In this document: in pieces, positions 35,166 through 47,419 of the stretch
How the letters are laid out: every line of letters starts with the position of its first letter
How positions within the stretch are numbered: position 1 is the stretch's first letter
NCBI GenBank assembly: GCA_963921195.1
Contig: OY992538.1
Coordinates: 240,305,462 to 240,369,461, forward strand
Source: Pegoplata infirma
Taxonomy: Eukaryota > Arthropoda > Insecta > Diptera > Anthomyiidae
Reading direction: 5' to 3'
DNA length: 64,000 bases
Translations under genes and position numbers: made by a program
Notes under the pieces: generated by a model
Seen by the model: the letters and a program-made list of their open reading frames with translations, nothing else
What the model was told of the DNA's origin: nothing
The model's database searches: none

Positions 35166-37026
35166 TTCAAAACTTGCTATCTGCATCATGAACATTTTTT
35201 AGGAGATCAAAAAGAGCGATTATTTATAGGTAATTTTAAGAGTTTGAAATTGTTGTACAGTGTTACTAAATGACTAAATTATGTTTAATTTATGTTTGCT
35301 GGAATACATTTTTAATTTTTCTCTTTTAATGTGAGAATGTCGGACTGGGTAGACTTGTCTTTTAAGAATTTGAACAATAGACAATCCAAAATAATGGGAA
35401 ATCATATTTGAAATGGTATATATATTTTTTTTTGTATGAGTGTGAGTATATAAATGTTATGGTTATAAATGTGTAAATTTTATTAAATATTATTTGTATG
35501 TAGTTTAACAACAAAAAAGACCACCAAAAACACAAAATAAAACAACATAAGAAAAACTGAAACTACAAATAATTTTCACACAATATAACGTAAACACGTT
35601 TAATATCATTTACTACTTCTGCTATCACGAAACACATACATATACACAGAATTGTTCATAAATATATGAAGGAGTATGTACATATGTATTTAAGTACATA
35701 TTGCTAACACTGCTGTTGCTGTTGTTTTTATTGTTTTCAATACTTTTTTTTAACATTTTCTTTTTTTTTTTGAGATTTGATATCAATAATTTTCTGTCTA
35801 CATCAGCAAATGGTGCCATGTTGGTTTTTTATGATTCAACGAAAAAAAAGTTTTTCTATATTTTTTTTTACAGATTCAGAAATTATTTATGAAATTGATA
35901 GTAACACCATCAGAAAAAATGAAAAAAAAAAAACAAATATTTTATACAGATAAAGACCTTGAATTAAAGGGGTTTTTTAAAAGCAAGAAAGAAATATTCG
36001 TATGAGAATTTGTTTAATCTAATGAAAAAGAAAAGTTTAAGATGAATAATTGTATAATGGTCAATGTGTAGACTAAAACTAAAAAACAATTTCAAATGTA
36101 TAACAAAGTTTTATTTCAATTAGTTTGAAAACACTATTTATTGCAACATGATTTATTGTAACAACTTTTTAAACAAAAATCTTGATAATATGAATTTTAC
36201 TCAAGTCTTTAATTGAAAAATCTTAAAGACTGTTATGATAAACTTTTATAAATAAGGCCTGAGAAACCAAAATGTGTTGTCGTTGGTTTTTTGCAAAATT
36301 AAAATTCGTCGGAAAAGTTGCCTTTAAGGGTCAATATGTCTTTGTGTTCATTTTTTGACTTGAAATTTAGAAAGTTCAGAACAAAGTGAAAAAAATTTAA
36401 TTTTTTTTAGCTTAAAAATATTTGTTAATATTCGACGTTACTGGAAAAGTATTTTTATAGTAAAGATTTTTTTTGGCTGTCAAAATTTTATTTGTTTTAT
36501 TTTGTTTCTATTTTTACAAATTAAATATTTTTAGTTAGCTGCTTTGATACAAATATAGCGTTTTGTTAGCACAGTATTTAAAAAAATATATATTTTAAAA
36601 TTTCGTTTGCAATTTATAAAAAACAAGCTGTTTTTGAAAAAATAACGAAATTTTGAAAAATTTTTAAGAAGCAAAACATTTATTTTTATTTTAAAAACAC
36701 TTTTTTAGTACTGTTCAAATATTGGATTATATTTTAAGCTAAAAGAAATATTTTTTTTGTCACTTTTTTCGGATCTTGCCGAGTTTTAATTCAAAAAAGG
36801 AGCCCAAAGGTCCAATATGTTTTTCTCTTCACTGTAGGTAATTTATAAAGCTTTAATTTAAGCTTAATGGCGTACAGATTAAGTAAAAATTAAATGTACT
36901 ACAAGGATCGATCTGGAAAATGACATTATTTGTAGACTTTTTTAAAAATTTTTTTAAAAATATTTCCAAGTCTATTTTGTACAATTTCAAACATTAAAAA
37001 TTTAAAATAAGGTCCAATAGTTTTTA
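35166..37026. other. No gene seen
   Basis: Unique AT-rich sequence. Opposed short frames around 35625-35890 are T- or K-rich low complexity. Confidence 0.55.
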
Positions 37027-37850
37027 TTCAGTGATTAAATAATTTTTTCAGTAACCCAAATAAACAGTTAAATTTTTAAGTACAGTAGCAAAAATTCACA
37101 TTGTTTGACCACTAAATCTTTTGACCACCAATTTTTTGTAAACAAAGAAAATATGTTATTGTTTATTAATTTTAGTACAGCTTAATGTATAGTAATGAAC
37201 TATTAATAGGTGTGTTCCAGAACGTTACCGCGGTTGCCCGCGGGTACCCAAACCAGCCCGAAAAGCTTTCCCGTACGCAAAAATTGGGTAAATGAGAGAG
37301 TTTTTGAGAGAATAAATTTGTTTCTCATTTTACCGAACTTACCCGTACTATTTTTTCGTGTAAATTGGTAACAATCAGATGTTAAGAAAACAGCTGATTT
37401 TTGTTGTGAAAATAAATTAAAAATTTTAATAAAATAAAAAAACGAAACAAAAGTAATGTTTAATTTTAAACAAAATAATATATTTAGTCATTAAAATCAA
37501 CTTTTACAATTTGTTTCGCATTGTTGAACGTATTTTTCTTACTAAAATTTGTTAGCATTTCAATTTGTTTACATTTTTTAGTTTTTGGGCTAGAAATGTG
37601 TTTTTTTGCGTTCCCGTACTTATGTGAATTTTTGGTATGGTGAGAGTTTTTAAGATTTTTTCTCATTTTACCGAACTTTACCCGGAAAGTTCTGGAACAC
37701 ACCTAATATAATTAAAATATTTCTTTGTTTACAAAAATTTGGTGGTCAAAAGAATTGGAGGTCAAAAAATGTGGATTTTTTCTACTGTACTTAAATTTTT
37801 AATAGTTAGTTTAGCTTCTTGGAAAAATTATTTTATCACTGAATTAAATT
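37027..37850. mobile_element. Foldback with a nested MITE
   Basis: The outer arms TACAGTAGCAAAAATTCACA (37081) and, inverted, TACAGTAGAAAAAATCCACA continue with CTTTTGACCACCAA and TTTGTAAACAAAGAAA. The similarity extends outward past TTCAGTGATTAAATAATTTT. The nested element at 37212-37704 sits between the arms, so the outer element came first. Confidence 0.75.
37212..37704. mobile_element. Nested MITE with GGTGTGTTCCAGAAC ends
   Basis: GGTGTGTTCCAGAACGTTAC on the left and, inverted, GGTGTGTTCCAGAACTTTCC on the right. Inside, TCTCATTTTACCGAACTTACCCG (two parts) occurs twice. TAATA borders both sides, which may be a 5-bp duplication or part of longer termini; the superfamily is left open. Confidence 0.75.
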
Positions 37851-38479
37851 AAACTTGTTTTGTGTGACCCCGACGATTTTGTAGACTAAAAATATGTACC
37901 CCCTACCACTAAAATAAAATATCTAATGAATTTAGAAAAATCGGAAAACTATATGCGCTCTAAAGAATAAGCAAAAATTAAATTTTTAATAAAAATAAGT
38001 AAAATTTTATTTCGAGGCCATTTTAACACATTGCCGACGGCAAACATGCTGCAAATCAAACAACAAGGTTTTAATTATATTTGGTTGTGATGCTGGTAAA
38101 ATTTCGAAATCATAGATTTATTTTTTTCTCACTTGGTTGGAATACTTCGGCACAGCCCTCTTCAAGCAAATTTAGGTTTGTTAAAATGGTGACAAAATAT
38201 GGTAATGGCATTTCACTCCTCTTCATTTTGAACTTTAAAAATCGTTAATACGAAAATCCTAACTGATCCTGTTTTCGAGTTATTGCAAAATAATTACAGT
38301 GTTTGACAACAAAAACCTCCCAGTGAAATATCAAACTGATTCTTAAAGATTTTGCTCTAGTGAATCCAAATCTACCATCCAATTTTTTCAAGCACCTACC
38401 GTTTTTGAGATATTCGCTGTTAAAAAGTAAAACAACCAATAACTTCTCACTTTTAGTGGTCCACTGTTACATATTCTTC
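37851..38479. other. No gene seen
   Basis: Unique sequence of slightly higher GC near 38030-38060 (GCCGACGGCAAACATGCTGC), without a coding frame. Confidence 0.5.
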
Positions 38480-38650
38480 CAAAAATATGACATAAAGTGG
38501 ACCTCCTGATTCCAAAACTGCAATCCAAATTTTTCCGTTGTCGAGATTTGAAAATTGTTCCATGCTAAAATCGCAAACGCAAATATCTCGAAAACGGAAC
38601 ATGCTAGAAAAATTTAGATTGTAGTTTAGGAATCAGGAGGTCCAATTTAT
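38480..38650. repeat. 171-bp foldback
   Basis: GTGGACCTCCTGATTCCAAA is answered by TTTAGGAATCAGGAGGTCCA, and the inner AATCCAAATTTTTC by GAAAAATTTAGATT. The centre holds AATATCTCGAAAACGGAAC, a phrase shared with family E. Confidence 0.75.
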
Positions 38651-40569
38651 ATGAAATCACGTTGTATTTTCTAATAGTATTACTTAATTTCCAAAGAGTA
38701 TTACTTAATTTCCAAAGATTCCTGATAATTGAAATATTCCCAAAACGATTGTCATCACATTTCTGAAAATTTTAAAATTTTTTGAAAGTGGAAACTTTAT
38801 TGGGAGAATATCCTACAATAAAATTAAACTAACTATGTTAACAACTACTTTTTATGTTAATTTATAATAGGGAACATACAAATAGCATCGAACTAAAATA
38901 AACTGTTTTTATTATGTATAACATTTTAACATTTTCAAAATTTGTATTGGAAAAGCCTGCTAAAAATATAATAGGTATAGTCAATTTGTAAGAGCTTAAG
39001 TGCACAATTTATGAAAAAAGCTTGCAATTAGTAGCATTAGTTTTGACTTGAAATATTTTTTAAATTTAGGATATATTCCACAAGAATTTTTAAATTTTTT
39101 GTTTTTATTGTAACACTAAACTGATACTGTTGAGTGTCAAGTATACACTTACTAGAGTACGCATTAAGCACTCATATGTATTGGTAAGTTCTTGTGTATG
39201 TTTAAGTCAGGCTTGTCAATTGATGATCATGTTAGTACTTGTATACTTATGTATATATGTAGTTGTGTGTGGTGGTGTTATTGTAATATGGTTATACATT
39301 TGTATGTTGGGATAAATAACTTTATAAACGTATCATTGGTTGAATGCATAAATGTTACGTGTTTGTCAGTCTGCCAGCCTGTCTTTCACTTCATACATCT
39401 ATCCATCCATTTGTCTGTCTGTCCGTCCGTCTGTCAGTCTATACAATATACACATCATCAATTTTTGTTTTTTTTGGTGGCAACAGTTTTATATACATGC
39501 ATTTTCACACACACATATATAAGTACATAAAAATTGTATTTATTTTTATATGTTTTTATGTATGTATGCTGTAGTAGTACGTTGATAATACTGATTGAAA
39601 TTGCATTTGTGCGTATATGTATGAGTTTGTAACTTTACTGTTAAATTTGTATTTTAATATGGTTTCTTTTGTTGTTTTTGTTGTGTAAGTTGTGTTTGTG
39701 TGTACTTTTTTTTTACGCAACACAAATATACACCAACCGACCAAACAACAAACCACTCATGCATGTTTATTATCTGTGGTTTATATGTATGACTTGACCG
39801 GAAATAGCTCTTGTACAAACACACATTTGTATATGTACATACATATGTATGCACTTTCAATACTTGTATTTGTAAGTTGATCTTTTAAATAGTTTAATAA
39901 AAATATTAAAGTAAAATGGCAAATTTTAAGAACATTTTATATTTTTAAACAAATTTTATACATAAAAAAAGTTAGTTCTCAAAATGCCTTTGAGACGCTT
40001 CCACTACAGATCTTTTTTTATATTTCGGTGCATGTTTTCCTACAAAAAACATTATTTCCTAAAACATTTTTCCTTTAAATAATCATTACTAACAATTAGT
40101 GATATAAGGCATACGCGGGATAAGAGGATAAATGCCCCCAAACCGAATTTTTAAAGAAAATAAGAAAAAAAGGAAATGAAAATATAGCAAGAAAACTAAG
40201 AGGATATAGATACTTTCATAAGAAAATTTGTCAGAATCTGACAGATTTTCAGTACCACAAATTATTTAGAATTTAAAAAAAAATCTGAACGAAAAACTTG
40301 AATCAAAATCTAAGAGTTTGTTTGTTTAAAGGAAAAATGTTTTAGAATTTTCTACAGAAAGTAAATCAGAATCTAAGAGTTTTCTCTGTAAAAAACTGTT
40401 TTAAAATTCTCTCTGAATCTCAGAATTTTTATATAATAATAGTTTGATCCCACAATTAAGTATTTTTGTTATACCTTTTACAATTAATTGCAAGACATTT
40501 TTTTTAAAAAATTAAATATGATTTCATGTTTAGATTTTAGAAATTTTTTGTAAGAATAATTTTTTACAC
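38651..40569. other. Unique DNA with GTCY and ATGT microsatellites
   Basis: A (GTCT/GTCC) run at about 39410-39440 and TATGTATGT/ATACATAC-type repeats from 39230 to 39850 make several chance open frames on both strands. The sequence lacks the mini-me core, so the GTCY run appears independent here. Confidence 0.6.
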
Positions 40570-41175
40570 GAAGTCATATGAATGTCTGAATAGGTGGTGC
40601 GGATAGCCCTAGATGGAACTAAGAAATTTGTTTTTTTTTTTTTTTTTTGTTTTTCAATTTTTCAAAGACTTGGCTAAGTAGGCGTGAATAAATATTAGAA
40701 AAATTATCAAATTTGTGTCGACTTCCCTTGATTAAATATTAATCAAATTAAAACAAAATGCACCACAATTTCAAAAATTTACATTCTTGTATATTTTTTT
40801 TTTGGGCTGCCAAATAATTTTTTTTTATTTTGGAAAATTTTCAGAACCCATTCTGAAATTTTTAATTTTTTTAGTTAATTTATGAAAAATTCGGCCATAT
40901 ATTTTTTTCTTTTAATCTTGTTTTAAAAAGTTTAAATTTTTGTCTGTCTCCACAAAAAAATTCAGGAGGGCATTTTTCGAGAAAATCGCATTTGAATATT
41001 GGATTTCAAAAAAATTCTGTAATTCTCTGTATTTTATTCTGTCAACACCGCGTATGAGTAACGAATATTTTCGAAACCAATAAATTTCCGTTACTCATAC
41101 GCAGTGTTGACACAATAAAATACAAGAGAATTACAGAATTTTTGTGAAATCCAATATTCAAATGCGATTTTCTTA
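40570..41175 (+). mobile_element. Foldback family B, truncated copy
   Basis: The left arm starts at about TGTCTGAATAGGTGGTGCGG, lacking the terminal ~60 bp. It continues to the centre, where ATTGGATTTCAAAAAAATTC and CGTATGAGTAACGAATATTT are answered inverted by 41170. The rest of the right arm is missing. Confidence 0.75.
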
Positions 41176-41515
41176 TAATCACCATTGGCTTGGTGGTGAT
41201 GATGCACAAAACATAAGCATCAATAATGTAGTTAATATCTAAGAAATTGTTCAAATACATTTAAGTTAATAACTTTTTAAAGTTCTTAAACACAAGCACA
41301 ACAAAGCCCAATGCCGGATATTTTACATTGGGGCCAAAAGTACATTAAGGGTTCAACCAAAAGAAGATGAAAATAGTAATATTAATTAATTTAAATTGAG
41401 TTCAAATAAATTTTAATTTTCTAAAACTTTCATATTATGTTCTTTACTGATCATAGTATGATCACAATTAATCGTTATGATTGACAATTATCAAATTATG
41501 ATTGAAAAATTTATA
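41176..41515. other. No feature seen
   Basis: Short unique stretch between two foldback elements. ATCATAATTATGATTG-type words occur. Confidence 0.5.
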
Positions 41516-41517
41516 TA

Positions 41518-43438
41518 TGGGGCATTCCATGTGAAATCGGACACTTTGAAAAACTTTTTTTTTTTGATTTTCTCAATTTGTTTACAGTTTTAAGTACCCT
41601 TCGAAAACTCCTTCGTGGTAAATTTTCAGATTTTTTTTATGACCCGTTCAAATGATATCGAATTTTTAAAAATTGGTAGTTTGTTCTTTTACTAAAACTT
41701 CTTTTAATCACAACTTCTTCAATAATGGTCCAAATTTTAATTTTTTTTTTTTCAAAATTTTTGTTTTTTTACGTACTTTCTAAAAAAAATCCCAAAAAAT
41801 TCTTAAAAGCGCTCTAGTAGGCGATTTTTAAGTTTTAAAATTTAAGTCTCATTTTTGAAAATGTTTGTACTCTTCGATTTTTTTGAAATTTTTTTGTGTA
41901 AAACTTCTATCAATTCTTTGCCCAGGAAGATCGTGGGATAACGATTATTACTTTTTTTTTAAATTTTTTGAAAAAATTTTATTGTAATTTTTCAATCTTA
42001 AAATCATTTCTACTGCTCCAATGGTGCGTCATAGAGGGGTCCTTTATAAGACCGACCCCCATTAATTTTTACGTCTTAACATTTCTTTGGAACAAACTAA
42101 TACCCTATCTCCAATTTCTAAGGGGGCTCCCACACAAAACGAAATTTTTTAAAATTTGTTCCAACCGCTCTAACTGCCCTAATAGTGCCCTTAGAGCAAC
42201 AAAATATATGACCGACCCACAATATTTTTTTATTCCAAACATTTTCTCTGAACACACCTACCCTCTATCTTTAACTGTTAAGGCGGTTCCCACACAATTT
42301 TTTTTTTTGTTTTTTGTAAATTTGTTTTATTTAATCAGCTTCTACCGGTCCAATGGTGCGTCCGAGAGGGGTCATTAGTGAGACCGACCCCCATTTATTT
42401 TTACCCTACAACATTTTTTCAGAACATAGCTACGCCCTATCTCCACTCCCTAAGTAGGCTCCCATACAAATAACAGTTGGAGCAAATTTTATAAAAATGT
42501 AATTTTGTATGGGAGCCTACTTAGGGATAAGAGATAGGGCGTAGGTATGTTTTGAAAAAATGTTGTAGGGTGACGACCCCTCTCGGACGCACCATTGGAC
42601 CGGTAGAAGCTGATTAAATAAAACAAATTTACAAAAAACAAAAAAAAAAAAATGTGTGGGAACCGCCTTAACAGTTAAAGATAGAGGGTAGGTGTGTTCA
42701 GAGAAAATGTTTGGACTAAAAAAATATTGTGGGTCGGTCATACATTTTGTTGCTCTAAGGGCACTATTAGGGCAGTTAGAGCGGTTGGAACAAATTCTAA
42801 AAAATTTCGTTTTGTGTGACAGCCCCCTTAGAAATTGGAGATAGGGTATTAGTTTGTTCCAAAGAAATGTTAAGACGTAAAAATTAATTGGGGTCGGTCT
42901 TATAAAGGACCCCTCTATGACGCACCATTGGAGCAGTAGAAATGATTTTAAGATTGAAAAATTACAATAAAATTTTTTCAAAAAATTTAAAAAAAAAGTA
43001 ATAATCGTTATCCCACGATCTTCCTGGGCAAAAAATTTGTAGAATTGATAGAAGTTTTACACAAAAAAATTTCAAAAAAATCGAAGAGTACAAACATTTT
43101 CAAAAATGAGACTTAAATTTTAAAACTTAAAAATCGCCTACTAGAGCGCTTTTAAGAATTTTTTGGGATTTTTTTTAGAAAGTACGTAAAAAAACAAAAA
43201 TTTTGAAAAAAAAAAATTAAAATTTGGATCATTATTGAAGAAGTTGTGATTAAAAGAAGTTTTAGTAAAGGAACAAACTACCAATTTTTAAATATTCGAT
43301 ATCATTTGAACGGGTCATAAAAAAAATCTGAAAATTTACCACGAAGGAGTTTTCGAAGGGTACTTAAAACTGTAAACAAATTGAGAAAATCAAAAAAAAA
43401 AGTTTTTCAAAGTGTCCGATTTCACATGGAATGCCCCA
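41518..43438. mobile_element. 1921-bp near-perfect foldback, family A
   Basis: It starts TGGGGCATTCCATGTGAAAT and ends with the exact inverse, flanked by TA (41516-41517 and 43439-43440). The two ~950-bp arms are inverted with few differences. As a result, the same 136-154-codon open frame appears in mirror image at 41968-42378 (plus) and 42517-42981 (minus); it has no known domain. The centre is near 42480-42500. No transposase. Interrupted and decayed copies lie at 21816-25675 and about 52030-52310. Confidence 0.9.
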
Positions 43439-43498
43439 TATATAAGACCGTCCGACAAAAATAAAAAAAAAGTTGGTTAACATGAATTGGATAGTACA

Positions 43499-44030
43499 CG
43501 TTTGAAACTAGAGATTAAATGTAGTAATATTGAATTTATAGTTTTTCTTTTCGTTATCCTGTTTTTTTGTAAAAGGACTTCAAAGTTTTAGAGAATTTTT
43601 TTAATATTGCTTGACCTAGGAAGCCACTAGTGTTAGCAAATGAAAGAGGAGGATCTCCCCCAATCTTCCTCATTTATTATTTTTACATATCAGGAAAAAG
43701 GAGGTAAGTTATGTCCTTTCAAAAATGTATCCTTCAATATCATTAGAAATTTTCAACAAAATATTTTGATATAGTTTTTAAATGACTTTATTCACATCCT
43801 TTTATCCTGATATGGCAAAATAAAAAATGGAAAAATTAGGAGAGATCCTCCTCTTTCATTTGACATACATCACCAGTGCCATCCTAGGACAAGTACAAAT
43901 ATTTTAACAATATTTTACAATATATATCCTTTAAAACTTTGAAGTCCTTTTAAAAGGAAACATGATCACGAAATGAAAAACTGTAAATGCAGTTTTACCA
44001 TATTTTATCTCTACTTTCAGACATATATCA
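43499..44030. mobile_element. Foldback element, ~530 bp
   Basis: AAAGGACTTCAAAGTTTTAG, TGCTTGACCTAGGAAGCCAC and AATGAAAGAGGAGGATCTCC on the left are answered inverted by GAGATCCTCCTCTTTCATTT, CCATCCTAGGACAAGTAC and AAACTTTGAAGTCCTTTTAA. The arms decay outward to about 43499 and 44030. Confidence 0.75.
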
Positions 44031-45357
44031 TCGGGTTCTTTCATCAGCAATTTTTGATTACCACAATAAATGTGTGTTGGATTGAAAAAAAAAGATAAAT
44101 GGTTTCATCCCTAAAGAACATCAAATAAATGAAAAATGTATGCCTTCAGTATGTGTATAGTTTTTTTTAGGTTTTTAATTATATTTCCTTATAATGTTAA
44201 ATGAAAATCCTATTACAAATGATTTCTGCACGGAGTTTTGCACATAAAAACTTAAATTATATGAAACCACACCCATTTTAGCTAAATCCATATAAACGCA
44301 AACAACTATCCAGACAAATACTTATAAACAACCACAATGGTTAGAGAAGAGAAGCCAAGGGAACACGAACACAGAACATGAAAACAGTTAACAAGAGCAG
44401 GAGCCGGCAACAATAAGCATGAAATAGAGACATCATAAAAACCGGAAACTGTGTACGTTTATTGAATCTCTAACATGGTATTATATTTGATAAGCATTTC
44501 CGCTTATAATGATAATAATGTTTTTGATGCTTTTGCTGATGTTGTTGATGGTGAGTGAAGCTGCTGGTGCTATTGTTGTTGTTGCTACTGATGCTGACTG
44601 ACTGCAGCATGAATGTTCATATAGAAAATCCAATATTTTCTATTTTTTATGTTGTTGTTGTTTGCTTTTAATATTTTTACTTTCCAAAGAACCTCAAGTC
44701 ATCTAACCTAAAGTCATAATTTAACTGTATGGGGTTTTGTTGTTCATGTCTTTAGTGTTTATTTTCATACTGCTACTGCTTTTTTTCTCTCCCTCTCTCT
44801 TCATTTTATACATTTAAGTCTTATTGCAGATTTGTGAACAATTGTTAAGATTTCATATTTTGTAAAGGTTGGAAAAAACAATTTTCTGTTTATTTTTTAT
44901 TTTTTTCTTCATTTCAGTATCAAGATGTCATCATATAATTTTTATTATCAAAAAAAATTTTTTTTTTTTCTTCCATTTTTGAAGAAAAATCATAATGATC
45001 GGTTTTGTTTGTAGATGGGGTAAGTATAAAGTCAGATGCAGTTTTTCTTTTTCGTTCTTTATTACCGGATGTAATCATGGTTTATTTCAGGTCTTTTGCT
45101 TTTAGGATTTTTTATTATTATTTTTTTTTTTATTTTACCACAAATGTAATGAATGTTTATCTCATTTTATAAAGTTACTTTAATTTGGAGTTTTATGTGA
45201 TTTTTTTTTTAGATGTGGCGCATTATGTGTTACTTACTACATAGTATTTTTTATTAGATTTTATTTTTATTTCAAGTCAATTTAATTTTAACATTTGACA
45301 TGAAACGATTTAGTAAATTTTCTGTTTTTTTTTTAAACCGCAAACTGCGGTAAAAAC
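44031..45357. other. Unique DNA, no gene supported
   Basis: It includes a purine-rich patch (GGTTAGAGAAGAGAAGCCAAG, 44340-44440) and a TGNTGNTG-rich patch (44520-44615). The latter resembles CAG-type coding repeats but has no open splice-framed exon. Confidence 0.5.
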
Positions 45358-45704
45358 TTACTGTATACCCTCCAACATGTAACAAAATAAAAAAAAAAAA
45401 AAAAATGGCAGGGGTGTTTTTTTTGGGTGGGGGGTTGTTGAAAAACCTTCCCCAAGACGAATTTGTAAGCATTTAGCTCCCATACGATAAATGTTAACAA
45501 ATTTATTTGTTATCTTTTGCACGTAAGTTATGTAGTTATTATTTAAATCATTTTTTTACACAAAAGAGGGCGTGCCGAAAAAAGGTAATTTTCTAATCTT
45601 GGGGTCTTGGGCGTTAAACGTCTTCCTTTATTCTCCAACCACAGCATTTGTCATTCCATGCGCAACGCATCGAAATATCGGTCAGGAACCCCATTATCTA
45701 TATA
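45358..45704 (+). mobile_element. Rearranged mini-me copy
   Basis: It opens TATACCCTCCAACATGTAAC like the copy at 11900, and keeps the G-rich patch and an AAGAGGGCGTGCCGAAAAAA block. The 3' section is inverted: TTCTCCAACCACAGCATTTG, CATTCCATGCGCAACGCATC and GAAATATCGGTCAGGAACCC are the complement of the usual end. The copy is therefore recombined or two halves joined. Confidence 0.7.
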
Positions 45705-45768
45705 TCAGGCATTCCACACCAAATGTCCAGCAAAAAAAAAAAAAAACATGTACCCCATGAATGTCATG
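45705..45768 (+). mobile_element. Foldback family B terminal fragment
   Basis: TCAGGCATTCCACACCAAAT, GTCCAGC, an A run and ACATGTACCCCATGAAT match the first ~60 bp of the family. Confidence 0.6.
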
Positions 45769-45771
45769 CAT

Positions 45772-46234
45772 CCCAGCTAAAATTGGCATTACTAGTAATG
45801 GGTTTTGTAAAATTAAATGAAACACTTATTATTTTAACAAGGGCATGAGACAAAAATAACTAGTGAAGAGTATGGAGATAAATAAGTAGTTACTGCTTCG
45901 GATTACAAATAAGGAGTAAAAACCCATTACCAATAAGAAGTAAAATAATTAGTTAATTAAAACTTTTAAAATTTAACTTGTTTTTACTAAAACTTAAAAT
46001 TGAGTAATTTTTATAAAGTTTTTAAGTACTTTTTAAGTTAATTGAATTGTAAAGGTTAAAAACTGCAAGTGCAAGAAGATATTATTACTTACAATTAGAG
46101 GTGCTTTTATAACATATTACTGAGAAGTAGTTACTTTTGGGCTTAAAATAATGTTAATGGTAATGGGTTCTCATTATAAATAATGTACTTGGTAATGAGT
46201 ACTTTTTACAACTCATTACCATGTTTTTGCTGGG
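45772..46234. mobile_element. MITE with CCCAGCAAAAA ends and TGGTAATGAG motifs
   Basis: The left end CCCAGCTAAAATTGGCATTA faces the right end CTCATTACCATGTTTTTGCTGGG (read in parts). The interior has many ACTAGTAATGGGTT/GGTAATGAGTAC words in both directions. It is related to the element at 55387-55811. Confidence 0.75.
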
Positions 46235-46336
46235 ATATAACACGAATTTCAACAAGACTCACAACTTAGAGCATAAAAATACAACAACAAGCAGGTTGAT
46301 GTTGCTTTGTTTAAAAAATACACCAACACATGCATA

Positions 46337-47417
46337 TGAGGCATTCCACACCAAATGTCCCGCTACAGAAAAACATGTGTCCCATAAATTTCTGAATAGG
46401 TTGTTTGGATAGCCCTATATGTAACTTAGAAAATTGCGTTTTTGGTTTTTCAATTTTTCGAAAACTGGGCTTAGGAGGCGTGGTCAAATATTGGAAAAAT
46501 GGTAAAATTTGTGGCTAGTTGCCTTGATTAAATATTTATCACATTAAAACGGAATGCACCACAATGTCAAAAATTTACGTTCTTATATAGTTTTGTGGGC
46601 TATCGATTAAAATTTTTTTTTTGGAAAATTTTCAGAACCCGTTCTGAAATTTTCCATTTTTTAAAAAAGTCACTTTATCAAAAATCCGGCCACTTTTTTT
46701 TTATTTATTTTTTTAAAAGTTTAGATGTTTGTCCATCCACACAAAAAAAAATCAGAAACACGTTCATCTTTTTTTTTCGAGAACATCGCATTTAAACTTT
46801 AAATTTCATAACAATTTTGTTATTTGCTTGTATTTCTTTGTTTTAAAGTTGCGAATGAGTAATATTAATTGCATAAATATTCGTCATACGCTCTGTTGAC
46901 ACAAGAAAATACAAGCAAATTACTAAATTGTTATGAAATTTAAAGTTCAAATGCGATTTTCTCGAAAAAAAAAGATGAACGTGTTTCTGATTTTTTTGTG
47001 AGGATGGACAAACATCTAAACTTTTAAAAAAATAAATAAAAAAGAAAAAAAAAAGTGGCCGGATTTTTGATAAATTGACTTTTTTAAAAAATGGAAAATT
47101 TCAGAACGGGTTCTGAAAATTTTCCAAAAAAATTAAAAAAATTTAATCGATAGCCCATACAAATCTTTATAAGAACGTACATTTTTGACATTGTGGTGCA
47201 TTCCGTTTTAATGTGATAAATATTTAATCAAGGCAACTCGCCACAAATTTGACCATTTTTCCAATATTTGACCACGCCTCCTAAGCCCAGTTTTTGAAAA
47301 ATTGAAAAACCAAAAACGCAATTTTCTAAGCTCCATATAGGGCTATCCATATCACCTATTCAGAAGTTTACGGTACACATGTTTTTTTTCGCTGGACATT
47401 TGGTGTGGAATGCCTCA
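46337..47417. mobile_element. 1081-bp foldback, family B, complete
   Basis: It starts TGAGGCATTCCACACCAAAT and ends with the inverse, flanked by TA (46335-46336 and 47418-47419). The arms are inverted for nearly 500 bp each. Shared landmarks include TAGGTTGTTTGGATAGCCCT, TGGGCTTAGGAGGCGTGGTC and AAACGGAATGCACCACAATG. The termini TGRGGCATTCCA are the same as in family A, although the interiors are unrelated. Confidence 0.9.
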
Positions 47418-47419
47418 TA

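Noticed and set aside
39344..39880. Several overlapping open frames on both strands
   Set aside because: They arise from GTCY and TATG/ATAC microsatellites and have repetitive, unstructured translations.
41968..42981. Two similar protein genes facing each other (136 and 154 codons)
   Set aside because: They are the same sequence read on both arms of a palindrome, without a known domain, and they recur in degraded form in other copies.
44520..44620. A Gln-rich coding exon in the TGNTGNTG patch
   Set aside because: Stops occur in the relevant frames and no splice sites bracket it; better read as a triplet-rich non-coding stretch.
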